A DNA stretch of 15,824 nucleotides from an uncultured Nocardioides sp. (lineage in GTDB: Bacteria; Actinomycetota; Actinomycetes; Propionibacteriales; Nocardioidaceae). Under the pieces are notes generated by a model. That model saw only the letters and a program-made list of their open reading frames with translations, did not search any database and was not told the DNA's origin. Below are positions 1 through 6,884 of this stretch, piece after piece. The DNA lies in contig NZ_CAMPGZ010000090.1 of the NCBI RefSeq assembly GCF_946885725.1, positions 1 through 15,824 of the forward strand, given 5' to 3'. Within the stretch, counting starts at the first letter, position 1; each line of letters opens with the position of its first letter. The translations under genes were made by a program, and so were the position numbers.

Positions 1-646
1 GCCCCAGGCGCCGGTCGCCGCTGGCCACGGTCGGCTCGGCCCAGGTGGCGGCCGCGTCGACCGCGGGCACCGTCAGCTCCCAGGTGACCACGAGCCCGTC
101 GCCGTCCCGGTCGAACGTCGCGCCGGGGGCGCGGACGTCGCCACGGAACCCGTCCAGCTGCCAGGCGGCCCCGCCGGCGTCCACCCGGGCCGGCGCGACC
201 GCCGCCGGCCGTCCGCCGGACTTGATGGCGTCCATCGGCGCCAGGTCCGCGTCGAGCCGCAGCCGCAGCGTGCAGACGGTGTCGCCGGCAGCGGTCGAGG
301 TGACCGCGACCGCCTCGTGCAGCTCGCCGGGGCGCAGCGTGCGGGTGCGGGTGACCCGCACGGTCGGGTCGGGACCGTCGTCGCCGAGCCGCCGCGGTAC
401 GGCGACGAAGACGTGGCCGGCCCACTCGCTCGGCCCGGCCGGATGGTGCGCGACCGGGGTCGGCTCCTCGCCGTCGACGGTCAGCTCGATCCGGGCGAGC
501 AGCCGCCGGTCGCCGTGCAGCAGCCCCTGGACGCCCCCCGGCCGGACTTGCCCGTCGGCGTCGGACCACACCTGCGTCGGTGCGGCGAGGACGAGCGTGA
601 GGTCGTGCAGCCAGGGCTGTTGGCCGGGGACCGGCTCGGGGGTCAT
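1..646 (-). CDS. Glycogen-debranching-type enzyme, N-terminal part (partial, runs off left edge)
   Basis: The minus-strand frame opens with ATG at 646 and stays open to base 1, giving 215 codons of a longer gene. The start is MTPEPVPGQQPWLHDLTLV, with a GGAAGG ribosome-binding site (plus strand 655-660) 8 nt upstream. The product resembles the N-terminal beta-rich domain of the bacterial 'glycogen debranching N-terminal' family (amylo-alpha-1,6-glucosidase-like), with WSDADG, GLLHGDRRLL and VTRTRTLRPGELHEAV segments typical of that domain. In such proteins the catalytic (alpha/alpha)6 barrel follows and lies outside the window. No signal peptide is seen, so a cytoplasmic enzyme acting on imported or stored alpha-glucan is likely. 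It is divergent from a LacI-family gene and a sugar ABC transporter, which fits co-regulation through the operator at 699-712. Family assignment is by recognition of the N-terminal domain only; substrate is inferred. Confidence 0.75.
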   Translation of the reverse strand, partial: MTPEPVPGQQPWLHDLTLVLAAPTQVWSDADGQVRPGGVQGLLHGDRRLLARIELTVDGEEPTPVAHHPAGPSEWAGHVFVAVPRRLGDDGPDPTVRVTRTRTLRPGELHEAVAVTSTAAGDTVCTLRLRLDADLAPMDAIKSGGRPAAVAPARVDAGGAAWQLDGFRGDVRAPGATFDRDGDGLVVTWELTVPAVDAAATWAEPTVASGDRRLG

Positions 647-698
647 GGACCCACCCTTCCCAGATCGGGGTCGCGACGTTAATGTCAGTTTGCACAGA

Positions 699-712
699 TT
701 TGAGCGCTCAAA
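699..712. promoter_or_regulatory. Perfect 14-bp LacI-family operator between divergent sugar genes
   Basis: TTTGAGCGCTCAAA is a perfect palindrome centred on a CG step, the form typical of LacI-family operators in actinomycetes (the CebR site TGGGAGCGCTCCCA has the same core GAGCGCTC). It lies 53 nt upstream of the debranching-enzyme start and 62 nt upstream of the repressor start, so one site could control both transcription directions, including autoregulation. The binding protein is inferred to be the adjacent LacI-family product. Confidence 0.8.
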
Positions 713-773
713 ACCCTAGTGGTTGTCATGCGCGGCACCGACAACCGGTCCTCGGGGACCTGGAGGAGGCGAG

Positions 774-1784
774 ATGACGGCCACGCTCGACACCGTCGCC
801 GCGCTCGCCGGTGTCTCCCGGCAGACCGTCTCCAACGCTCTGCACCACCCGGACCGGCTCCGGGCCGCCACCCGTGAACGCGTCCTCGAGGCCGTGCGAC
901 GCTCCGGATACCGGCCTTCGCTGCCCGCGCGGCAGCTCGCCACTCGTCGCGCCTGCGCCATCGCCGTACGCGCCGACCCGCAGCAGGACGGCATCTCCGG
1001 TCTGGTGCTCGACACCTTTTTCCATGGTTTGGCGGAGGCCGGTCAGGAGAACGGGCTGCGTGTGGTGCTCTACCCCGCCCAGGTGACGCAGGAGGAGGAG
1101 GTCGCGCTCGTCGACGACCTGCTGCACAGCCGCGCCGCCGACGCCGTCGTGCTGACCGCGACCAGCGCGACCGACGAGCGCCCGACGTACCTCTCTGCAA
1201 CCGGACAGACCTTCTGTGCCTTCGGCCGGCCGTGGGGTCACGACGTCGCGCCGCACGACTGGGTCGACGTGGACGGCGCCGCCGGTACGGCGCTCGCCGC
1301 CGCGCACGCACTGGAGCACGGGTGCCACCGGATCGCCTTCCTGGGCTGGCCGGACGACGGCGCGACCGGCGCCGACAGACGCCGGGGCTGGGTCGAGGCT
1401 CTCGACGAGCATGGCCTGCCGGGACCGCGGCTCGAGGACGCCGCTCCCGACGACGCCCCAGCCGCCGAGGCCGCCGCCGGGCGGCTGCTCGACCGCCCGG
1501 CCGGCGAGCGGCCCGACGCCATCGTCTGCGCCAGCGACACCCTCGCCCTCGGCGCCCACCGCGCCGTCACCTCGTCGCCTGCTGAGGCAGCCGGCGACCC
1601 CCCGCTCGTGATCGGCTTCGACGCCACCCCTGTCACCCGCGCGCTCGGGCTGCCGAGCGTCGCCCAGCCGATCCGCGAGGCCGCGCACGCGTGCCTCGAC
1701 CTGCTCGTCCCGCGTCTGGCCGGGGAGGACCCGGCCGCGCGAGGGGTGCTGCTCGCCCCGTCCCTGGCTCTGCCGTCGCCCTGA
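774..1784 (+). CDS. LacI-family transcriptional repressor
   Basis: 336 aa. The start at ATG 774 is chosen because GGAGGAGG (762-769) lies just upstream and because it places the DNA-binding helix-turn-helix at residues 5-24 (LDTVAALAGVSRQTVSNAL), as in all LacI relatives. Further upstream in-frame starts would add an unrelated Gly/Pro-rich extension. The hinge region (around residues 46-58, YRPSLPARQLATRR) is followed by a periplasmic-binding-protein-like sugar-sensing domain; SDTLALGAHRA and the FDATPVTRA stretch near the C-terminus are family-typical. It presumably represses the downstream transporter genes and the divergent debranching gene until a sugar is bound. It is transcribed in the same direction as the binding-protein gene, 50 nt upstream of it. 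The effector is unknown, possibly an alpha-glucoside such as maltose or trehalose, inferred from neighbours. Confidence 0.9.
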   Translation: MTATLDTVAALAGVSRQTVSNALHHPDRLRAATRERVLEAVRRSGYRPSLPARQLATRRACAIAVRADPQQDGISGLVLDTFFHGLAEAGQENGLRVVLYPAQVTQEEEVALVDDLLHSRAADAVVLTATSATDERPTYLSATGQTFCAFGRPWGHDVAPHDWVDVDGAAGTALAAAHALEHGCHRIAFLGWPDDGATGADRRRGWVEALDEHGLPGPRLEDAAPDDAPAAEAAAGRLLDRPAGERPDAIVCASDTLALGAHRAVTSSPAEAAGDPPLVIGFDATPVTRALGLPSVAQPIREAAHACLDLLVPRLAGEDPAARGVLLAPSLALPSP

Positions 1785-1804
1785 CGGTCAGCGTCGCTCG
1801 GCCC

Positions 1805-1826
1805 TGTTGAACCTCGGATAACAACA
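1805..1826. promoter_or_regulatory. Possible imperfect inverted repeat upstream of the sugar-binding protein gene
   Basis: TGTTG (1805-1809) and CAACA (1822-1826) are perfect 5-bp inverted half-sites separated by 12 nt, with no symmetry in the interior. The second half-site ends just where the AAGGAG ribosome-binding site (1826-1831) begins. The site does not match the palindrome at 699-712, so binding by the same repressor is doubtful. It could equally be chance. Confidence 0.25.
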
Positions 1827-1834
1827 AGGAGTGC

Positions 1835-3136
1835 ATGAGAATGACCAGCCCCCTCGCTCGCCGTACCCCCGCCCCCAGCTCTGCCCGGAGCCGTCGCCGC
1901 GCCGGACTCGCGGCGCTCGCCCTGGCCTCCGCCACCGTCCTCGCAGCCTGCGGCGGCGGGAGCGGCTTCGACGAGGAGGGCTCCGACTCGGAGGGCCCGA
2001 CCGGCGGCGACGGCAAGGCGTCGCTGCAGATGCTGATCGCCTCCAGCGGTGACGCCGAGACCAAGGCCGTCGAGGCCGCCGCCGACGCCTGGTCCGAGGA
2101 GACCGGCAACGAGGTGAAGGTCGTCGTCGCGCAGGACATGGCCCAGCAGCTCTCGCAGGGCTTCGCGGGTGGGAACCCGCCGGACCTGTTCTACCTGGAC
2201 GCGAGCCTGTTCGCCGACTATGCCGTCAACGAGAACCTCTACGCGTACGCCGACCAGGTCGACGACCTCGACGACTTCTACCAGCCGCTGCGCGACACCT
2301 TCACGCTCGACGGGACGGAGTACTGCGTGCCGAAGGACTTCTCCACGCTCGCGCTGCAGATCAACACCAAGGCGTGGAAGGCCGCGGGCCTCACCGACGA
2401 CGACATCCCGACCAGCTGGGACGAGCTGAAGGACGTCGCGGCCGAGCTCACCGAGGGCGATCAGGTCGGCCTCGCGATCGGCCCGGGCCGCGACCGGGTC
2501 GGCGCGTTCCTGGTGCAGAACGGCGGCTTCTGGGCCGACAGCGACAGCGGCGAGATCACCGCGGACACCCCGGAGAACGCCGAGGCGCTGAAGTACGTCC
2601 AGGACCTGCTCAAGAGCGGCAACGCCGCGTTCTCCGCCGACCTCGACGCCGGCTGGGGCGGCGAAGCCTTCGGCACCGAGCGCGCGGCGATGACCATGGA
2701 GGGCAACTGGATCAAGGGCGCGATGGAGAACGACTACCCCGGCGTCGACTACACCGTCGCCGAGCTGCCGGAGGGTCCCGCCGGCAAGGGCACGCTGCAG
2801 TTCACCCAGTGCTGGGGCATCTCCGCCGAGTCGGAGAACCAGGCCGCCGCCGTCGAGCTCGTGAACTTCCTGACCACGCCCGAGCAGCAGCTGGAGTTCG
2901 CCGACGCGTTCGGCGTGATGCCCAGCCGCGAGTCCGCGCAGCAGGAGTACGTCGACGCCTACCCGGAGGACGCCGCGTTCATCGCCGGCGGTGACTACGG
3001 TCAGGGCCCGGTCAACCTGCCGGGCGTCGGGCCGGCGCTGGCCGACCTCGACTCGCAGCTCGAGAGCCTGAAGAGCGCGAACGTCGAGGAGACTCTGGCG
3101 TCGTTCCAGAAGAACGCAGAGGCCGCGGCCGAGTGA
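1835..3136 (+). CDS. Carbohydrate ABC transporter substrate-binding lipoprotein (CUT1, family 1)
   Basis: 433 aa from ATG 1835. A second ATG at 1841 sits at a better distance (9 nt rather than 3 nt) from AAGGAG at 1826-1831, so the true start may be residue 3. The N-terminus is basic with consecutive arginines (SRRR), then a hydrophobic stretch ending in the lipobox VLAAC (Cys39), marking a lipoprotein anchored outside the membrane. The arginine cluster leaves a Tat-type route open. After an acidic, Gly-rich linker comes a family-1 binding-protein fold (VVAQDMAQQL, PPDLFYLDAS, TSWDELKDVAAEL, GIGPGRDR-like loop, MTMEGNWIKG, and a C-terminal region with FLTTPEQQLEFADAFGVMPS). It should capture an oligosaccharide and deliver it to the two permeases encoded directly downstream; its stop overlaps the first permease start by 4 nt. 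The exact sugar cannot be read from the sequence. Confidence 0.92.
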   Translation: MRMTSPLARRTPAPSSARSRRRAGLAALALASATVLAACGGGSGFDEEGSDSEGPTGGDGKASLQMLIASSGDAETKAVEAAADAWSEETGNEVKVVVAQDMAQQLSQGFAGGNPPDLFYLDASLFADYAVNENLYAYADQVDDLDDFYQPLRDTFTLDGTEYCVPKDFSTLALQINTKAWKAAGLTDDDIPTSWDELKDVAAELTEGDQVGLAIGPGRDRVGAFLVQNGGFWADSDSGEITADTPENAEALKYVQDLLKSGNAAFSADLDAGWGGEAFGTERAAMTMEGNWIKGAMENDYPGVDYTVAELPEGPAGKGTLQFTQCWGISAESENQAAAVELVNFLTTPEQQLEFADAFGVMPSRESAQQEYVDAYPEDAAFIAGGDYGQGPVNLPGVGPALADLDSQLESLKSANVEETLASFQKNAEAAAE

Positions 3137-4260
3137 GAAGCCGCCGCCCCTGGACCGGCCGGAGGCGGATCGGCGACAGTCCGAACGCCTCCGGCTGGCT
3201 CTTCGTCGCCCCGACGCTGATCGTGCTCGGGCTGTTCCTGCTGGTGCCGATCCTGATGGCGCTGTGGGTGTCGGTCTCGGACTGGACGGGCAAGGGCAAC
3301 CCGTTCTCCGGCGACACCGGCTTCGTCGGCCTGGACAACTACCGCGAGCTGTTCACCGAGGACGCGCTCACGCGGCAGGACTTCATGACGTCGCTGCGCA
3401 ACAACTTCTACTTCGTGCTGCTCGTCGTACCCGCGCAGACCGTGCTCGCGCTGTTCCTCGCCGTCATCCTCAACCAGCAGCTGCTGAAGGCGCGCGGCTT
3501 CTTCCGCAGCGCGTTCTACTTCCCGTCGGTGACCAGCTCGGTGGCGATCAGCCTGACGTTCCTGTTCCTGTTCACGGGGTCGGGCGCGGTCAACACGCTG
3601 CTCGGGTTCGTCGGCATCGAGGGGCCGAACTGGTTCAGCGACGCCCGCGGCCTGATCCACGTGATCGGCGACAAGGTCGGGCTCTGGAGCATCGACAGCC
3701 CGCCGGCGGCGCTCACCGGCGGCGGCGTGCTCAGCCTGTCGTGGTGGGACTGGCTGTCCGGACCGAGCGTCGCACTGTGCGTGATCATCATCCTCGTCGT
3801 CTGGACGACCACCGGCACCTTCATGCTGATGTTCCTCGCCGCGCTGCAGGACGTGCCGCAGGACGTCGTCGAGGCCTCCCGCATCGACGGCGCCAACCGG
3901 TGGCACACCTTCCGCGCCGTGACGCTGCCGCACCTGCGGCCGACGATGCTGCTTGTCATCACGCTCGGCCTGATCGGCACCTGGCAGGTCTTCGACCAGG
4001 TCTTCGTGATGACGACCGGCGGGCCGAGCAAGACGACCTCCACCCCGGCGTACCTGCAGTACTTCTACGCCTTCGAGTCCCAGGAGTGGGGCGTGGCCGC
4101 GGCGATGGCGTTCGTGCTGTTCATGATCATCTTCGTGCTGACCGCGGTGCAGCGGTACCTCTTCCGCGACAAGGACGCGATCGCCGAGAAGCGCGCGACG
4201 CGCGCCCGCAACCGCCGCCGCAAGCAGGCCCTCGCCGCCCAGGGAGGTGACGTCCGATGA
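3133..4260 (+). CDS. Sugar ABC transporter permease (CUT1, MalF-like)
   Basis: 375 aa from GTG 3133, whose GTGA overlaps the stop of the binding-protein gene (translational coupling). The hydrophobic profile fits a six-helix inner-membrane permease: the first helix is near residues 22-48, and the later helices lie around 92-148 and 212-343. The EAA loop that contacts the ATPase is clear at residues 245-270 (VVEASRIDGA ... TLPHLRP). The protein is longer than the usual roughly 300 aa because of an extra hydrophilic segment of about 60 residues between helices (about 150-211, rich in W, D, G and S) and a basic C-terminal tail. It should form the channel with the next gene's product. No ATP-binding subunit is encoded in the window, as is common in actinomycete CUT1 systems that share one MsiK-type ATPase. 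Confidence 0.92.
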   Translation: MRSRRPWTGRRRIGDSPNASGWLFVAPTLIVLGLFLLVPILMALWVSVSDWTGKGNPFSGDTGFVGLDNYRELFTEDALTRQDFMTSLRNNFYFVLLVVPAQTVLALFLAVILNQQLLKARGFFRSAFYFPSVTSSVAISLTFLFLFTGSGAVNTLLGFVGIEGPNWFSDARGLIHVIGDKVGLWSIDSPPAALTGGGVLSLSWWDWLSGPSVALCVIIILVVWTTTGTFMLMFLAALQDVPQDVVEASRIDGANRWHTFRAVTLPHLRPTMLLVITLGLIGTWQVFDQVFVMTTGGPSKTTSTPAYLQYFYAFESQEWGVAAAMAFVLFMIIFVLTAVQRYLFRDKDAIAEKRATRARNRRRKQALAAQGGDVR

Positions 4261-5123
4261 GCTCGCTCTCGCCTGCTCGCCGTACGCCGATCGACAACCG
4301 TCGCGCGCTGTTGCTGTTCCTCGGCTACGTCGTGCTCGTCGCGTTCGCGCTGATCTACCTGTACCCGTTCTTCATCCAGGTCGCGACGTCGTTCAAGACC
4401 GACCCGGACGCGGTGCGCAACCCGCTGTCGCTGATCCCCGACCCGGCCACCACGCGGTCGTTCGGGCGGCTCGGCGACTCCGACTTCCCGCTCTGGTTCC
4501 TCAACTCCGTCGTGGTGACGGTGTGCGTGACGGTCGGCCGGGTGTTCCTCGACTCGCTGGCCGGCTACGCGCTGGCGCGGATCAAGTTCCGGGGGCGCCA
4601 GGCGATCTTCACCGCCGTGCTCGCGGTGATGGCCGTGCCCGGCGTGATCCTGCTGATCCCGAAGTTCCTGGTGCTCAAGCAGCTCGGCATCTACGACACC
4701 TACCCGGCGCTGATCGTGCCGCTGCTCGTCGACGCCGCCGGCGTGTTCATCATGAAGCAGTTCTTCGAGAACATCCCGGTGTCGGTCGAGGAGGCCGCGC
4801 GCATCGACGGCGCCAGCACCTTCCGGATCTTCTGGTCCGTCGTGCTGCCGATGGCAAGGCCGGCCGTGATCACGCTGACGATCCTGTCGTTCCAGGGCTC
4901 GTGGAACGAGCTGCCGCACTTCATCGTCGCCTCGCAGAGCCCCGAGCTCTACACGCTCACCAAGGGCGTCGCGACCTTGACCAGCGGCCAGCTCGGGTCG
5001 GGCAACCAGTTCCCACTGACCATGGCCGCCGCGCTGGTCATGACGATCCCGGTGGCGCTGGTGTTCGTGGTGTTCCAGCGGTACTTCGTCACCGGCGCGA
5101 ACGCGGGGGCGGAGAAGGGCTGA
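4257..5123 (+). CDS. Carbohydrate ABC transporter permease (CUT1, MalG-like)
   Basis: 288 aa. The ATG at 4257 overlaps the previous stop (ATGA) and is preceded by a strong GGGAGGTGA site (4242-4250), so tight co-translation is expected. Helix one spans about residues 18-41, and the cytoplasmic EAA loop is at about 177-201 (VEEAARIDGA ... VLPMARP), the signature of binding-protein-dependent permeases. Length and motif positions match the MalG subfamily. It is the partner of the permease at 3133-4260 and the last gene of the LacI-controlled operon. The intergenic region behind it contains several inverted repeats that may stop transcription before the convergent kinase-like gene. Substrate is assigned only by context. 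Confidence 0.93.
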   Translation: MSSLSPARRTPIDNRRALLLFLGYVVLVAFALIYLYPFFIQVATSFKTDPDAVRNPLSLIPDPATTRSFGRLGDSDFPLWFLNSVVVTVCVTVGRVFLDSLAGYALARIKFRGRQAIFTAVLAVMAVPGVILLIPKFLVLKQLGIYDTYPALIVPLLVDAAGVFIMKQFFENIPVSVEEAARIDGASTFRIFWSVVLPMARPAVITLTILSFQGSWNELPHFIVASQSPELYTLTKGVATLTSGQLGSGNQFPLTMAAALVMTIPVALVFVVFQRYFVTGANAGAEKG

Positions 5124-5154
5124 GGGCTGTCGGGATACCACCATCTGCTGGGAT

Positions 5155-5169
5155 CCCGGCGCAACCGGG
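5155..5169. terminator. GC-rich hairpin between convergent genes
   Basis: CCCGG (5155-5159), a 5-nt loop and CCGGG (5165-5169) form a short perfect stem in the gap between the permease stop (5123) and the convergent kinase-like gene stop (5234). A longer alternative pairs CGGGAT (5131-5136) with ATCCCG (5153-5158). No T-run follows, so intrinsic termination is only a suggestion. Confidence 0.35.
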
Positions 5170-5170
5170 C

Positions 5171-5200
5171 CGAAACTTCACGTGGGATCCGCAAGTTTCG
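5171..5200. repeat. 30-bp inverted repeat with 8-bp perfect arms
   Basis: CGAAACTT (5171-5178) and AAGTTTCG (5193-5200) are perfect inverted arms around a 14-nt spacer. The spacer start and the right flank also carry a direct repeat, CACGTGGG (5179-5186) and CGCGTGGG (5199-5206). It lies between convergent genes and could act as a bidirectional terminator or be one copy of a dispersed palindromic repeat; only one copy is in the window. Confidence 0.5.
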
Positions 5201-5233
5201 CGTGGGCTGCTCTGTGGAAAACCCGCTCCTGGG

Positions 5234-5815
5234 TCAGCAGCAGTCGAGCCAGGTGAGGATCCGCTCCGCCGCCTGGTCGGCCGACAAGTACGTGTTGTCG
5301 AGCCGGAGGTGCCGGAAGCCCGCGAGCATCCGCTCACCCGGCGTCGTGCCGTCGGGCCGGGTGCTCATCGTGTGGCGCTCCTCCTGTTCCCGCACGTTGG
5401 AGTCCGACCAGTCGACGTCGCGCTTCGAGCGCTTCTCGAGCAGGCGGTGCTCGGTGCGGTTGCGCTCCAGCCGGGTCGGGAGGTCGGCGTACAGCTCGAC
5501 GAACGCCACGTCCGCTCCACGGTCGACGTACGGCGCGATGTAGCCGGCCACCTCGCGGGCGTCGTCCTCGAGCTGGAGCGCCCAGACGAACGTGACCAGC
5601 AGGTCGGTGCCGGACGCGGCCGCCTCCTCGATGACCTGCCGGCGCCACTGGCCGACCAGCCGGTGGAACGACTCGGTGCCCCAGTCGAAGACCTCGAGCA
5701 GGGGCTCGATCGCGGCGTGGTTGTGGAACAGCCGGAACGAGCTGCGCGCGGTCACCGCCCGGCCGACCGTCATCTTGCCGACGGAGGGCGGGCCGAACAC
5801 GACGAGCAGGCGCAC
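5234..5815 (-). CDS. P-loop NTPase / shikimate-kinase-like AAA-family protein
   Basis: 193 aa from GTG 5815. The frame is open further upstream to 5908, but that extension would read through the 54-bp inverted repeat (5831-5884) and has no family resemblance. Starting at 5815 puts the Walker A motif at residues 8-16 (GPPSVGKMT) right after a first beta strand (LLVVF), the usual arrangement. The motif is atypical: the lysine is followed by M-T instead of S/T directly. Other visible segments are FHNHAAIEPLLEVFDWG, LLVTFVWALQ, VAFVELYA and RLLEKRSKRD, a set I associate with small nucleotide-binding kinases annotated as 'AAA family ATPase' or shikimate-kinase-like. The phosphorylated substrate is unknown. 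A CAGGCT box 6 nt before GTG suggests a leaderless transcript. It is a single-gene unit convergent with the permease operon. Confidence 0.8.
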   Translation of the reverse strand: MRLLVVFGPPSVGKMTVGRAVTARSSFRLFHNHAAIEPLLEVFDWGTESFHRLVGQWRRQVIEEAAASGTDLLVTFVWALQLEDDAREVAGYIAPYVDRGADVAFVELYADLPTRLERNRTEHRLLEKRSKRDVDWSDSNVREQEERHTMSTRPDGTTPGERMLAGFRHLRLDNTYLSADQAAERILTWLDCC

Positions 5816-5830
5816 GCCCGGAGCCTGCCA

Positions 5831-5884
5831 CGATTCGTCTGCGACTCGCCTCCGTAATTCACCCCGTAGACCGCAGACGAATCG
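5831..5884. repeat. 54-bp inverted-repeat element, copy 1 (13-bp perfect arms)
   Basis: CGATTCGTCTGCG (5831-5843) is perfectly complementary to CGCAGACGAATCG (5872-5884) across a 28-nt spacer. A second element of identical total length lies at 13087-13140 with the same nine outer bases at each end. This copy sits between two divergently transcribed starts (5815 minus, 5917 plus), so it lies in or next to both promoters. Confidence 0.8.
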
Positions 5885-5916
5885 TTGTCGCACGCCCGAG
5901 TGCCACACTGGAAGGC

Positions 5917-6315
5917 GTGATCACGCTGGAGCTCGCCACCCGGCTGCGGGACGCGGGGCTGACCTGGACGCCGGCGTCGGGGGATCGGTTCGCGATCCCG
6001 GACCGCGATATGGACGGGCAGGTGTTCGTGGTCAGCGAGATGACGATCGACACCCAGCAGCTGCCGACCGGCGTGCTGATGAAGTTCAACGGCACCACCG
6101 AGTGGGCGCTCGACTCGATCGCTCAGGACGAGGTCGTCTGGCTGCCGCACGAGGCGCAGCTGCGCGAGCTGCTCGGGCCGGCGTTCCGCAGGCTGGAGCC
6201 AGCCGGGGACGGCTGGGCGGTCGAGGCGGTCGCCGCCGACGGCCGGGCGATCCGCGAGATCGACCTCGACGCCGAGCGCGCCTACGCCCGCGCCCTGCTC
6301 GCCTTGCTGGCCTGA
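5917..6315 (+). CDS. Conserved actinobacterial protein of unknown function (132 aa)
   Basis: 132 aa from GTG 5917, reading MITLELATRLRDAGLTW at the N-terminus. Recognisable conserved-looking blocks are SGDRFAIPDRDMDGQVF, VVSEMTI and FNGTTEWALDSIAQDEVVWLPHEAQLRELLG. From memory, close homologues in actinomycetes are often labelled 'pilus assembly protein CpaE' in databases, but this protein is far too short to be a CpaE ATPase and has no P-loop; that name should not be trusted. No signal peptide or membrane segment is visible, so it is probably a soluble cytoplasmic protein. There is no Shine-Dalgarno at a usable distance (GGAAGG is only 1 nt away), but CACACT lies 7 nt upstream, compatible with a leaderless mRNA. 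It stands alone, 13 nt upstream of the peroxidase gene, which appears to have its own promoter box. Confidence 0.8.
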   Translation: MITLELATRLRDAGLTWTPASGDRFAIPDRDMDGQVFVVSEMTIDTQQLPTGVLMKFNGTTEWALDSIAQDEVVWLPHEAQLRELLGPAFRRLEPAGDGWAVEAVAADGRAIREIDLDAERAYARALLALLA

Positions 6316-6316
6316 C

Positions 6317-6322
6317 TAGGCT
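6317..6322 (+). promoter_or_regulatory. -10 box (TAGGCT) for a leaderless peroxidase transcript
   Basis: TAGGCT matches the actinobacterial TANNNT box and ends exactly 6 nt before ATG 6329, so transcription would start at or next to the initiation codon. There is no Shine-Dalgarno-like sequence in the 6-nt gap. This is inferred from spacing only. Confidence 0.55.
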
Positions 6323-6328
6323 CACGGC

Positions 6329-6815
<487 letters not shown>

Positions 6816-6817
<2 letters not shown>

Positions 6818-6834
6818 CGAGCGGCACGCTCGTC
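6816..6834 (+). terminator. Hairpin overlapping the peroxidase stop codon
   Basis: GACGAGCG (6816-6823), a 3-nt loop and CGCTCGTC (6827-6834) make a perfect 8-bp GC-rich stem starting inside the TGA stop. No T-tract follows, as is usual for hairpins of this kind in high-GC actinomycetes. It probably separates the peroxidase gene from the MFS gene 68 nt downstream. Confidence 0.5.
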
Positions 6835-6872
6835 CCGGATTAATTCCGATGCGTCCTGTCGGTGGCGCTCCG

Positions 6873-6878
6873 TAACCT
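6873..6878 (+). promoter_or_regulatory. -10 box (TAACCT) for a leaderless MFS transcript
   Basis: TAACCT fits TANNNT and ends 6 nt before GTG 6885, the same geometry as the peroxidase gene. No ribosome-binding site is visible. This also supports GTG 6885 as the start. Confidence 0.5.
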
Positions 6879-6884
6879 GTCCCG

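Noticed and set aside
45..719. Plus-strand frame over the left edge
   Set aside because: Ser/Thr/Arg-rich complement of the debranching-enzyme gene; the minus strand has a start, a ribosome-binding site and domain similarity.
1781..1791. CTGAC-G-GTCAG palindrome at the LacI stop codon as a terminator
   Set aside because: A 1-nt loop cannot form a stable hairpin and there is no T-run; transcription into the transporter genes is plausible.
4065..5144. 359-codon minus-strand frame opposite the permease genes
   Set aside because: Composed mainly of R, H, E, D and Q, a typical antisense shadow.
4247..5857. 536-codon plus-strand frame overlapping the second permease and the kinase-like gene
   Set aside because: It runs across two oppositely oriented real genes and is Arg/Ala-rich shadow sequence with no family resemblance.
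5816..5908. 31-residue upstream extension of the kinase-like protein
   Set aside because: It would read through the 54-bp inverted repeat and lacks family similarity; GTG 5815 places the P-loop at the usual distance.
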